IMG/VR virus record: IMGVR_UViG_3300010883_000567 | Location: 1-22,051 of that record | DNA length: 22,051 nt | Reading direction: 5' to 3' (one strand) | DNA from: a virus | Part shown: piece after piece, positions 14,726 through 20,542 of the stretch | How positions within the stretch are numbered: position 1 is the stretch's first letter | Layout of the letters: the number at the start of each line of letters is the position of its first letter | Notes under the pieces: generated by a model | Databases searched by the model: none | What the model was told of the DNA's origin: nothing | Seen by the model: only the letters and a program-made list of their open reading frames with translations | Program-made: the position numbers and the translations under genes

Positions 14726-16551
14726 TCACAATCTCCGTAAGATTTTCCTAGTCCACTTTCACAATTGATAGGTAGACCTGTCGCCCAGTCGGGTGTCCAA
14801 CGCATACGCTCCTCAACAAACGCTCTCGATTCGATCACGTCCTCGTCTTTTACACATACGACGATGGAGTCATGCACCATTAACACAATGCGACATCTCT
14901 TGCTGATTTGTAACATTTGCTCCCCAATAATGCAACGCGCTACCGCTTGACATATATTCTCTGTTACCTTCCCACCATAAATTCGGGTGCGACCACGCCG
15001 TGTCTTGTAGCTATACTCAACACCACGCTCACCTTGTTCACCTAATAAGTCGTCATAACGTAACATCAAACCAGAAGGGAGAAGAATCCCACGTTCTGAT
15101 CCTAATACTTTCAACACACCTTCCCTACCTACCTGTATGGTATCGCCGTTCACCATGTACTTAATCATGTTTTGACAATCGCGCCATAGCTGATTGATTT
15201 TCCAATTAGCCTCACGATAGATATTGATAACTCGACGCGCTTCATCCAGCCCCATCTCAAACCCAAAGCCTTCTAACTGTTCTTGAAACCTAACTGCACC
15301 CATCCCGTAACCTGCGCCAAGGATGGTAGTCTTACCCACAAACCGTTGCTCTTTAGTTATTTCCTTCTCGGGAACACCATAGATGCGAGAAGCCATAACC
15401 TTATACACATCTTCGTTGTTAGCGAATGATCGAGTAATATCATTCTGACCTGCCAACCATGCAAGTACACGTGCTTCGATTTGCGAGCTGTCACAGTCAA
15501 TCAATGTGTGGCCTTCGGGTGCTAGGATGCTACGCTTTAACTTCTTAGCATTTAAACCACGGCTAGGTAGGTTCTGCATGTTGATCTTATCATCACCGCC
15601 CCATCGCCCAGTATGTGCGGCGTAGTACCTTACCGGAACCGGCAAAGTTCCACGTTTACCTATACCTATAAATCTCTGAGTACGTGTTTCCTCAAGGGTA
15701 CTTTTCGTGCCTAGACGTGCGGCTACTGCCGCTTGCACCCTGTCATCCTCATGGGCAGCTAGAGCCTTAAACCCTTCGTCGGTCTTGGCGAACGCGAATG
15801 TTTCTTTGCCTGTACGTAAACTTATTTTCATAGGCGGCTTTACGCCTAGACCCTCAAGCAGTGTGGCAAACTTAGGATTAGACATAAGGTCTTCCTTAGA
15901 TACACCTGCATCCTCAAGTAGTTGGTCTTTACGTTCTCGCGTGTCTTCAAGGTGCTGTTCAAGCAACCCAATGTCCAACTCCAAGAACGGTTCAGTAAAC
16001 ATACGTAGCGTCATGTCTATTATCATAAGTTCTTGTTTAGGAAAGCCTTTCTTTAGAAAGATGTTGAAGAGTTTGTATGTTAACTCGACATCATTGATAC
16101 AGTAGTCCCCGTACAGCGCCAAGTCTTCTTCGGAGAAATCGGCTCGACGTTTGCCTATCGCATTTAAGACTTCGGTCCCCTTAGTCCCAATCTGGTATCG
16201 TTCAGATAACGCCCTGAGACTGCCGCCAACTTCCACCCCGTGTAAAGCACGGGCGATACACAGAGTATCGGTATACACGCGAGGATGAATATCAAACACC
16301 CAAGAGAGAATGGCACCATCAAACAAAGTGTTGTGAGCAAGAACCATGCTTTCTGCCCAGTTGAAGGTGTGTAAGTACTGTTTAAGTTGTTCACGTGTTC
16401 CACTTGCCCATTCAGTTCCTTCATTGTTCACCTTTATACCTACGCCGATCACCTCAAATTGGTGATCGCGTACGTACTCCTCAGTTGTTAACTTAGATAG
16501 GGAAAAATCCTTGTCGTAGTAGGTTTCAAAATCTATCGTGATTAAGTCCAT
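14722..16551 (-). CDS. family A DNA polymerase with 3'-5' exonuclease domain
   Basis: This replicative polymerase has, numbered from the GTG at 16554 (610 residues), exonuclease motifs DFE at 8-10, AHNTLFD with D79 and INDVELTY with D155. Polymerase motifs are HTGRWGG at 314-320, motif A DCDSSQIEAR (D355), motif B RFVGK...Y with R404, K408 and Y416, and motif C VHDS at 560-563. The residue four after K408, equivalent to E. coli F762, is Leu412. Motif C ends in Ser where Pol I has Glu883. I prefer ATG 16551, which shares an A with the upstream stop (TGATG), over the GTG one codon earlier. Length fits T7-like phage polymerases with no 5' nuclease domain. Its operon neighbours are the DUF3310 gene upstream and the RecB-like nuclease gene downstream. 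Confidence 0.95.
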   Translation of the reverse strand: MDLITIDFETYYDKDFSLSKLTTEEYVRDHQFEVIGVGIKVNNEGTEWASGTREQLKQYLHTFNWAESMVLAHNTLFDGAILSWVFDIHPRVYTDTLCIARALHGVEVGGSLRALSERYQIGTKGTEVLNAIGKRRADFSEEDLALYGDYCINDVELTYKLFNIFLKKGFPKQELMIIDMTLRMFTEPFLELDIGLLEQHLEDTRERKDQLLEDAGVSKEDLMSNPKFATLLEGLGVKPPMKISLRTGKETFAFAKTDEGFKALAAHEDDRVQAAVAARLGTKSTLEETRTQRFIGIGKRGTLPVPVRYYAAHTGRWGGDDKINMQNLPSRGLNAKKLKRSILAPEGHTLIDCDSSQIEARVLAWLAGQNDITRSFANNEDVYKVMASRIYGVPEKEITKEQRFVGKTTILGAGYGMGAVRFQEQLEGFGFEMGLDEARRVINIYREANWKINQLWRDCQNMIKYMVNGDTIQVGREGVLKVLGSERGILLPSGLMLRYDDLLGEQGERGVEYSYKTRRGRTRIYGGKVTENICQAVARCIIGEQMLQISKRCRIVLMVHDSIVVCVKDEDVIESRAFVEERMRWTPDWATGLPINCESGLGKSYGDCE

Positions 16552-16973
16552 CACCTCACCTCTAACAACTTCTGCATGTAATGACCTGCTTTGTCCAAGT
16601 CATTGGTGTTCTTTTCTCTGGCAAGATACTTAATGATGTTGCCCTTCAAGAACCCAACGAACTCTTCATTAGTCATCCACGCTTCTATTGCCGCCCAAGG
16701 CTCGACGGATAAAGCCACGTAATGTTGTCCACCAACCTGTCTTTGGTTGGCGGCTTGCGGCTTTTTTCTAGTGCTTTTCGCTTCCTCCTCTACGACAAAC
16801 ACTGCTGTCGGCGGTACGATCTTCCGCATTAACTTGTAAGTATACCCATACGATACGCCCGTAGCCTTTGCGACCTGTGCAGGAGTAGCTGCTTTGTTAT
16901 TAACTAGATACGCCCGTACCTTATCGGCCTTGCGGGGTTGTTTCTTGGGGGATTGTTTCTTCTTGGTAATCAT
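16551..16973 (-). CDS. winged-helix + DUF3310 (SaV-like) protein
   Basis: This 140-residue protein has a basic N-terminus (1-20), an HTH-like segment at ~28-52 (TPAQVAKATGVSYGYTYKLM), a linker with Lys/Arg, and a C-terminal DUF3310/SaV-like domain at ~78-138. The latter shows VGGQHY, IEAWM, FLKGNIIKYLAR and DLDKAGHYMQKL. DUF3310 occurs in many phages and includes, as far as I recall, the T7 gp1.7 nucleotide kinase, so a role in nucleotide metabolism is possible. The added DNA-binding segment is notable and suggests a regulatory job. The ATG has AGGAG six bases upstream. Two CTCGTACG repeats lie just before the ribosome site. The stop overlaps the polymerase start. Confidence 0.8.
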   Translation of the reverse strand: MITKKKQSPKKQPRKADKVRAYLVNNKAATPAQVAKATGVSYGYTYKLMRKIVPPTAVFVVEEEAKSTRKKPQAANQRQVGGQHYVALSVEPWAAIEAWMTNEEFVGFLKGNIIKYLAREKNTNDLDKAGHYMQKLLEVR

Positions 16974-16988
16974 GTCGTTCTCCTAATG

Positions 16989-17027
16989 CTCGTACGATAT
17001 AACAAGTGACCACAAGACCCTCGTACG
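16989..17027. repeat. paired CTCGTACG repeats upstream of the HTH-DUF3310 gene
   Basis: CTCGTACG occurs at 16989-16996 and 17020-17027, 31 bases apart (about three helical turns), in the same orientation. Each contains the palindrome CGTACG. They lie in the 78-base gap before a gene with a DNA-binding segment, so an autoregulatory operator pair is possible. Confidence 0.5.
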
Positions 17028-17051
17028 GTTAAGGTCCGGCGGTTAGGTTGA

Positions 17052-17204
17052 TTACTCGGGGGATTGTGCGGCTTGCTTTCTTGCGTACTTCTCACCCCAC
17101 GAAAAGAACAACCGCATGGGTGAATACTTCGGAGCAATCAGATAAGCCTCGACGCAATGATTTGCGATAGCCCTCCATTCCGCTTTAGTTCGTTTCTTGC
17201 TCAT
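17052..17204 (-). CDS. 50-residue protein of unknown function
   Basis: A short open frame reads MSKKRTKAEWRAIANHC, continues with EAYLIAPKYSPMRLFFSWGE and ends in a Lys/Gln/Ala-rich tail. It begins with a very strong ribosome binding site, AGGAGG, six bases before ATG, which argues that it is translated. It is basic, has one Cys and no membrane segment. The following stop leaves a 78-base gap before the DUF3310 gene. I do not recognise a family. Confidence 0.72.
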   Translation of the reverse strand: MSKKRTKAEWRAIANHCVEAYLIAPKYSPMRLFFSWGEKYARKQAAQSPE

Positions 17205-17236
17205 GCTGTCCTCCTAAACGGGTTCGTCGGTCTCAC

Positions 17237-17398
17237 TTAAATGTCTCCCTGTAAAAACTCAAAATACTTTTGGGCAGACGCTACGACAGCGTCCGCGTCT
17301 TCTTCACGCAGCCGATGCCGCACGGCATTAGCGAGTGCTGCTACTCGATTTTGCCGCTCTACTTCTGTTTCACTTCGGTTTTGTTGTTCTACTTTCAT
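17237..17398 (-). CDS. 53-residue charged helical protein of unknown function
   Basis: The frame starts MKVEQQNRSETEVERQNRVA, continues with Ala- and Arg-rich helix and DADAVVASAQKYFEFL, and stops at TAA. GGAGAAG lies upstream of the ATG, right after a GC-rich hairpin. The amphipathic, fully charged pattern suggests a small helical bundle or adaptor. It is similar in style and size to the 54-residue protein at 20377-20541 (ME/TV...Q then Arg-rich), though not clearly related. No function is evident. Confidence 0.68.
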   Translation of the reverse strand: MKVEQQNRSETEVERQNRVAALANAVRHRLREEDADAVVASAQKYFEFLQGDI

Positions 17399-17412
17399 TT
17401 TCACTTCTCCAT

Positions 17413-17427
17413 GCGGGAGCGTCCCGC
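17413..17427. repeat. 6-bp GC-rich hairpin before the 53-residue gene
   Basis: GCGGGA at 17413-17418 pairs with TCCCGC at 17422-17427 around GCG. No T run follows on either strand, so termination is unlikely. It sits a few bases before the ribosome site of the 53-residue gene and could affect its translation or protect the message. Confidence 0.5.
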
Positions 17428-17442
17428 GTTATAATAGGTAAC

Positions 17443-17565
17443 TCACATTATTCCTCGCATAAAGTAGGACCAGATGCCCACGAGGGTAACTATGCCTATG
17501 CTCACAAGCACGGCGACGGCTATACAACAAACCGTTTTCACAATGATTTCTAGCGGGGAACCCAC
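17443..17565 (-). CDS. 40-residue single-pass membrane protein
   Basis: From a GTG at 17565 (AGGA five bases upstream) the protein reads GSPLEIIVKT, then a hydrophobic helix with CCIAVAVLVSIGIVTLVGIW, and a short tail YFMRGIM. It overlaps the end of the upstream membrane-protein gene by 16 bases in another frame. Its core LEI...C-IAVAVLVSIG is very similar to the LEI...C-LAVTVLVSIG of that gene, so the two look like duplicates. Tiny membrane proteins in phages can be holins, spanins or superinfection factors; nothing here decides. An ORF extending further upstream in this frame is Arg/His-rich and unlikely to be protein. Confidence 0.55.
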   Translation of the reverse strand: MGSPLEIIVKTVCCIAVAVLVSIGIVTLVGIWSYFMRGIM

Positions 17566-17774
17566 GTATTTCCTGCCGCCTGCGTTCCGTTGACACACCC
17601 TATTACGTTTCCGTCTGCGATTACGACGATGCCATCGATGCAGTGGGATTCTGCTATTTTGACATCGTCTTCCGTGGAAAGGGTGCCTATGCTTACAAGC
17701 ACGGTGACTGCCAGACCAAGCACGGTGACTGCCAGACAAAAAACTGCGATTTCTAGCTTGGCTCTTTCTATCAC
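17550..17774 (-). CDS. 74-residue small membrane protein with internal 7-residue repeat
   Basis: GTG at 17774 overlaps the preceding TGA (GTGA), with no clear ribosome site, so translation is probably coupled. The N-terminus has two positive charges (MIERAKLE) and then a hydrophobic helix from ~9 to 32. The helix contains a perfect 7-residue tandem duplication (LAVTVLG, LAVTVLV) from a 21-bp repeat. The remaining ~40 residues are polar with two Cys (SHCIDGIV, VIGCVNG) that could form a disulfide if outside the membrane. It could be a signal-anchored periplasmic protein or a holin-like factor. I see no family. Confidence 0.62.
   Translation of the reverse strand: MIERAKLEIAVFCLAVTVLGLAVTVLVSIGTLSTEDDVKIAESHCIDGIVVIADGNVIGCVNGTQAAGNTWVPR
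17696..17737. repeat. 21-bp perfect tandem duplication in the small membrane-protein gene
   Basis: The 21-bp units 17696-17716 and 17717-17737 are identical and in frame, doubling seven residues of the membrane helix. A diverged third version lies at about 17500-17525 in the 40-residue gene (ACAAGCACGGCGACGGCTAT against ACAAGCACGGTGACTGCCAG). Confidence 0.85.
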
Positions 17775-18328
17775 TTGATCAGCCCAGCTTCATACATTCT
17801 CTGTAGCGTGTCGGAATGAATAATTGAACATTGAGATTCTTTCATGAATTCACTTTCTTCTTTTTCAGTTAGTTGACCACGTCCGTGAAACATAGCGACC
17901 CAGTGGGTTGCGGTTGCAAAATCTGCGGCAGAATCGAACCAAAAGCCAGCTTTGTCCACACACCCATAGAACTTTTCACATCCCCGGAATCGCTTAAAAG
18001 TTTCCCAAGGTTTTCTAGAAACGTTTTTTGTTGGGCGATCCGCGACTAATTTTGCAGTCGATACCAGTTCCTTTTTCATTTCCCCCTCCGTTTTTTTCCA
18101 ATCCTGCCCAGCGCGATATGCTGCGTAACCCAAAGTAGTTCTGAATGCTGGGTCGGCAGGGTTGTGGCAAACAGTTGGGCGATTGTTGTATCCATCCCAG
18201 AAGGCAGCAGAGTGGCCAGAGCCGCGTTTTTGAGAACCGTTTGGCAATATCCAAATTTCGCGGCGAGCAGAATCTGTACAGGAAGCGTACATTTTCCGCA
18301 TCAATTCGTTTCTGAATGGGTTGCTCAT
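17771..18328 (-). CDS. 185-residue phage protein of unknown function, RMF-like segment
   Basis: The N-terminal half contains HSAAFWDGYN (39-48) and LGYAAYRAGQDWKK (66-79). The second pattern, AYRAG with aromatic neighbours, is like the A-x-x-AG repeats of ribosome modulation factor, seen in several phage small proteins, but the match is short. The C-terminal half has FYGCVDKAGFWFDSAADF, a Lys/Glu-rich segment, and six Cys overall without a clear metal pattern. It starts with an ATGA overlap on the preceding gene and ends with GTGA into the membrane-protein gene. No enzyme motif is visible. Confidence 0.7.
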   Translation of the reverse strand: MSNPFRNELMRKMYASCTDSARREIWILPNGSQKRGSGHSAAFWDGYNNRPTVCHNPADPAFRTTLGYAAYRAGQDWKKTEGEMKKELVSTAKLVADRPTKNVSRKPWETFKRFRGCEKFYGCVDKAGFWFDSAADFATATHWVAMFHGRGQLTEKEESEFMKESQCSIIHSDTLQRMYEAGLIK

Positions 18329-18573
18329 TTAAGGTCAAATCCTTCATCAGCGCCCCACTGAACCGCGAGTTTGTTGTAAATTTTACGTTGTTGCTTGATC
18401 TTTGCGGCAGCTTTGGCGGCTGTTAGGTACTCCTCGTATCCGTTCCTACCTAGACGCGTTTGTGCGTCTTCAATGCTCTGTGTAGCAAGCAGATAAATCG
18501 TCTGTAGAATTTCTTCGCGTGCCATCTCTCTTGGCGTAGGTTTGTACTCCCCAGTTGGCATAGTAAGAATCAT
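18325..18573 (-). CDS. 82-residue helical protein of unknown function
   Basis: This reads MILTMPTGEYKPTPREMARE and continues as charged helices with NGYEEYLTAAKAAAKIKQQRK. I chose ATG 18573, which overlaps the VRR-NUC stop as ATGA and has GAGGG eight bases before, over an ATG 20 codons earlier that would overlap the nuclease gene by 64 bases. It ends as ATGA into the 185-residue gene. There are no Cys, membrane helix or known motif. Confidence 0.7.
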   Translation of the reverse strand: MILTMPTGEYKPTPREMAREEILQTIYLLATQSIEDAQTRLGRNGYEEYLTAAKAAAKIKQQRKIYNKLAVQWGADEGFDLK

Positions 18574-18986
18574 TTTTGTTTCCCTCGGTTTCTTGTGCGC
18601 TCCAATTGGATTAGCGATCTCCGCGAAGCCCATAGTCTGGCGTCGTTCAATTTCAAGGCAGGTGAGTCTCCAAAATCTAACTCTAACTGTCGTGGGTCGT
18701 GGTGCTTACCGCCAATGTAGACCAACACGTCATCTATATTGTCTTCGTTAATGACAAGACTTATGCCATCGTTAGCTTTTATATCAGATAAATTCTTTTC
18801 TTGCAGGGGAGTTGGTTTGTTTCTACCTGCCTTACATTCTATACCAAAGAACTTACCCTCGTAGCATCCGATAATGTCAGGAACGCCACTCTTACCGTAA
18901 CCTCCGGTAACCGGGTAGAAGTAATAGGCTCCTAACGTCTTTAGGCGCGCCGCTACTTTCTTCTTAACTTTCGCTTCTGGTGTCAT
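18570..18986 (-). CDS. VRR-NUC domain nuclease
   Basis: This 138-residue protein fits the compact phage form of the VRR-NUC family (PD-(D/E)XK fold). The motifs are GYGKSGVPD with D37, FFGIECKAG with E50 and K52, then PTPLQEKNLSDIK with Gln62, and NDGISLVI, the usual last strand. A C-terminal extension of ~45 residues, rich in Arg, is beyond the domain. Standalone VRR-NUC proteins have been shown to act on branched DNA such as Holliday junctions, and the family is known to accompany phage SNF2 ATPases; one is encoded at 12187-13734. ATG 18986 has AGGAG six bases upstream. The start overlaps the zinc-ribbon gene by 23 bases. Confidence 0.88.
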   Translation of the reverse strand: MTPEAKVKKKVAARLKTLGAYYFYPVTGGYGKSGVPDIIGCYEGKFFGIECKAGRNKPTPLQEKNLSDIKANDGISLVINEDNIDDVLVYIGGKHHDPRQLELDFGDSPALKLNDARLWASRRSLIQLERTRNRGKQK

Positions 18987-19140
18987 CCCGTTCTCCTGTG
19001 TTGTCTACATCAGTAACCTTTCCGCTACACTGTGTACACTTACGCGTATTGGGGTCTTCTGTTTGCATCAAGGGTTGCATACACCACGGGCACAAACCCT
19101 CAGATAATCTTTTTTCGATTTCCCCTCGTTCATTAGTCAT
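18964..19140 (-). CDS. 58-residue zinc-ribbon protein
   Basis: This short gene lies in what otherwise looks like a gap. It starts MTNERGEIEK, has two CxxC knuckles (CPWC at 17-20 and CTQC at 35-38) separated by 14 residues, and ends in a charged tail. The pattern is a classic zinc ribbon, which would bind DNA, RNA or a protein partner. GAGGGG stands six bases before the ATG. It overlaps the VRR-NUC gene by 23 bases, so the two are likely co-translated and perhaps work together. It is preceded by a strong hairpin and palindrome copy 2. Confidence 0.78.
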   Translation of the reverse strand: MTNERGEIEKRLSEGLCPWCMQPLMQTEDPNTRKCTQCSGKVTDVDNTGERDDTRSES

Positions 19141-19176
19141 GGATTTCCCCTCGGAACTGGTATCAAAATCAAAGTC

Positions 19177-19197
19177 GGGGGATGGCGAACCACCCCC
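19177..19197 (-). terminator. strong hairpin before the zinc-ribbon gene (possible attenuator)
   Basis: On the - strand GGGGG-TGG-TTCG-CCA-(T)-CCCCC makes an 8-bp stem with a one-base bulge and TTCG loop. It is followed by GACTTTGATTTTGAT, which is T-rich but interrupted. This could be a weak terminator or attenuator between the 88-residue gene and the zinc-ribbon/VRR-NUC pair, or a barrier to exonucleases. Confidence 0.45.
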
Positions 19198-19200
19198 CTT

Positions 19201-19217
19201 GTTAGTGCCGCACTAAC
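19201..19217. repeat. palindrome copy 2 (GTTAGTG-NNN-CACTAAC)
   Basis: This perfect 7-bp dyad with spacer CCG starts one base after the stop of the 88-residue gene (read on the - strand) and lies three bases from the hairpin at 19177-19197. Its flank ATC is on the opposite side compared with copies 1 and 3, so it is inverted relative to them. Confidence 0.85.
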
Positions 19218-19218
19218 A

Positions 19219-19485
19219 TCACACACGGAATATCCAGTAAACATTATTATCAATCCGTCTGCCTATCCCTTCGACCTCACTAGTTGGCTTGTCCAGAGGG
19301 GTCATCATCAGTAGGGCAACCTTTTCTTGCATCCACAAAGGTAGGTCATCTACTGAAGGGTACTCTCCACTGACCGCGCTGTCAACTTCCATGCCGATAC
19401 ATGACACCTCGACAGCGTTGGTGTGTGGATTTACGTAAACGCGGTATATGTTATCATCATGTGGTAAGTCGTTATCGCACGACAT
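19219..19485 (-). CDS. 88-residue phage protein of unknown function
   Basis: I start this at ATG 19485 (MSCDNDLPHD), which overlaps the end of the 295-residue gene by 14 bases. GGAGGG lies eight bases upstream. A longer open frame exists but its upstream part is antisense-like and overlaps the 295-residue gene. The protein has IYRVYVNP, SVDDLPLWMQEKVALL and EVEGIGRRI-x-x-NVYWIF, a pattern I recognise from other phages without a function. It is acidic, soluble and has two Cys. The stop is immediately followed by palindrome copy 2. Confidence 0.75.
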   Translation of the reverse strand: MSCDNDLPHDDNIYRVYVNPHTNAVEVSCIGMEVDSAVSGEYPSVDDLPLWMQEKVALLMMTPLDKPTSEVEGIGRRIDNNVYWIFRV

Positions 19486-20359
19486 AGAACATACCCTCCC
19501 CCGCAGAGAAACCAACATCATCAACGTAATCATTGGCTTGCAGGATATTGAGTACAGAAAGTTTCTGCATGATATCTTCGGGTAACGTATCCGCTGTGTA
19601 GCGTTCTGCATCATCACTGATCTCTGTGTGGTAATTACTCTCAGCTTTGTCGATGCTGACCACATCAAACACCTGCTGATTCCTACGCTCGTATACTCGT
19701 ACAAACCACATTGGCACGGTGCGTTCTTTCAATCTATTCAGTTCATTTCGCTTAACAAAGAAGTCAGTAAGGTGATCCCCAAACGTAGCGTCAATAAAAT
19801 TGTGGTTACTGTTTAGCAGGTGCTGTAATTCATTGAGTAGGGAAGACCCCTTGTTGGTCTCTGCGGAATACAGGCTTGACCCAACGTCGAGCACGCTGCC
19901 ACGTATCTCGGTGAACTCGGTCCTTGCCTTCGCCTTAATATCATCTATTGCACTGACTACGTCTCTCATACGTGTACCTGCTAGTTCTTGCGGGGACATC
20001 ATACGTATAAACTTCTTAGCATTACGTACTGCCACATCAAAGTTGGTGGACATCTTCATTTTGTATTGGTCGCTATAATCAGAGTACTTACGGTTCGTAA
20101 TCGTACGTGCTTGCACCACATACATGGGCGTACCATCACCACCATCTCGGTAGTCACCAAAACCTACCCACCCTAGTACGCAGGGGCAATCATCTCGGTA
20201 TATCCAGTAGCTTTTACCGGATCTTGGGTACTTCTTTACACGCAACTCTTTACATACTCGCTCGGCAAAGGGTGTAATGTATTCGCCCCACTCCGTGCTG
20301 ATTGTCGCTGTTGATGTTAGTGCCCCACTAACAAGTTTCTGTTTTTCGTATCTAGCCAT
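19472..20359 (-). CDS. 295-residue phage protein of unknown function
   Basis: The N-terminal third has YWIYRDDCPCVLGWVGFGDY, then a middle helical region (FIRMMSPQELAGTRMRDVVS, charged), and a C-terminal part with MWFVRVYERRNQQVFDVVSI and GEGMFYVVR. No enzyme motif stands out; the CPC pair could bind metal. I have seen similar proteins beside phage VWA/DUF2201 genes, and here it lies downstream of such a gene with one tiny gene between. ATG 20359 has AGGAG seven bases upstream. Palindrome copy 3 is within codons ~10-15, so any binding there could affect early elongation or transcription. Confidence 0.75.
   Translation of the reverse strand: MARYEKQKLVSGALTSTATISTEWGEYITPFAERVCKELRVKKYPRSGKSYWIYRDDCPCVLGWVGFGDYRDGGDGTPMYVVQARTITNRKYSDYSDQYKMKMSTNFDVAVRNAKKFIRMMSPQELAGTRMRDVVSAIDDIKAKARTEFTEIRGSVLDVGSSLYSAETNKGSSLLNELQHLLNSNHNFIDATFGDHLTDFFVKRNELNRLKERTVPMWFVRVYERRNQQVFDVVSIDKAESNYHTEISDDAERYTADTLPEDIMQKLSVLNILQANDYVDDVGFSAGEGMFYVVR
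20316..20332. repeat. palindrome copy 3 (GTTAGTG-NNN-CACTAAC), inside coding sequence
   Basis: This perfect 7-bp dyad with spacer CCC (+ strand) lies 28-44 bases inside the 295-residue gene, where it encodes part of LVSGALT. Extended by its flanks, it matches copy 2 (inverted) at nearly every base over about 24 positions. Confidence 0.85.
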
Positions 20360-20376
20360 TGTCGTTCTCCTTAAAC

Positions 20377-20541
20377 TTAGCCGTTTCTGATTTTGTTGAA
20401 CGCATCATGTACTTGTTGCGCGCGTCTCTTCATTGCCATACGTGCCTCGGATGTCTCCTCTGCCTCCGCACGTGTCTCTAACTGTTGCACCCTATACGCT
20501 ACAGTTTCTTCCATTAGCTTTAATGCGTATTGGTATTCCAT
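20377..20541 (-). CDS. 54-residue charged helical protein of unknown function
   Basis: This frame fills the gap between the VWA and 295-residue genes: MEYQYALKLMEETVAYRVQQ, then Glu/Ala/Arg-rich helix and ending FNKIRNG. ATG 20541 is one base after the VWA stop, with GAGAG as a modest ribosome site inside that gene's last codons, so translation is probably coupled. It looks like one long amphipathic helix, perhaps a coiled coil. I do not recognise it. Confidence 0.7.
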   Translation of the reverse strand: MEYQYALKLMEETVAYRVQQLETRAEAEETSEARMAMKRRAQQVHDAFNKIRNG

Positions 20542-20542
20542 G

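Noticed and set aside
16164-16424. 86-codon - strand frame with membrane-like segments within the polymerase gene
   Set aside because: It lies wholly inside the polymerase coding sequence in another frame, has no ribosome site of note, and the polymerase motifs there are intact.
17428-17436. perfect TATAAT on the + strand
   Set aside because: No convincing -35 box and no + strand gene downstream.
17443-17739. longer 98-codon version of the 40-residue membrane protein
   Set aside because: The extra N-terminal part is Arg/His/Cys-rich out-of-frame reading of the upstream membrane-protein gene; the GTG at 17565 with AGGA upstream is a better start.
19219-19704. 161-codon version of the 88-residue protein
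   Set aside because: The first 73 codons overlap the 295-residue gene and read like a frame shadow; ATG 19485 has a good ribosome site.
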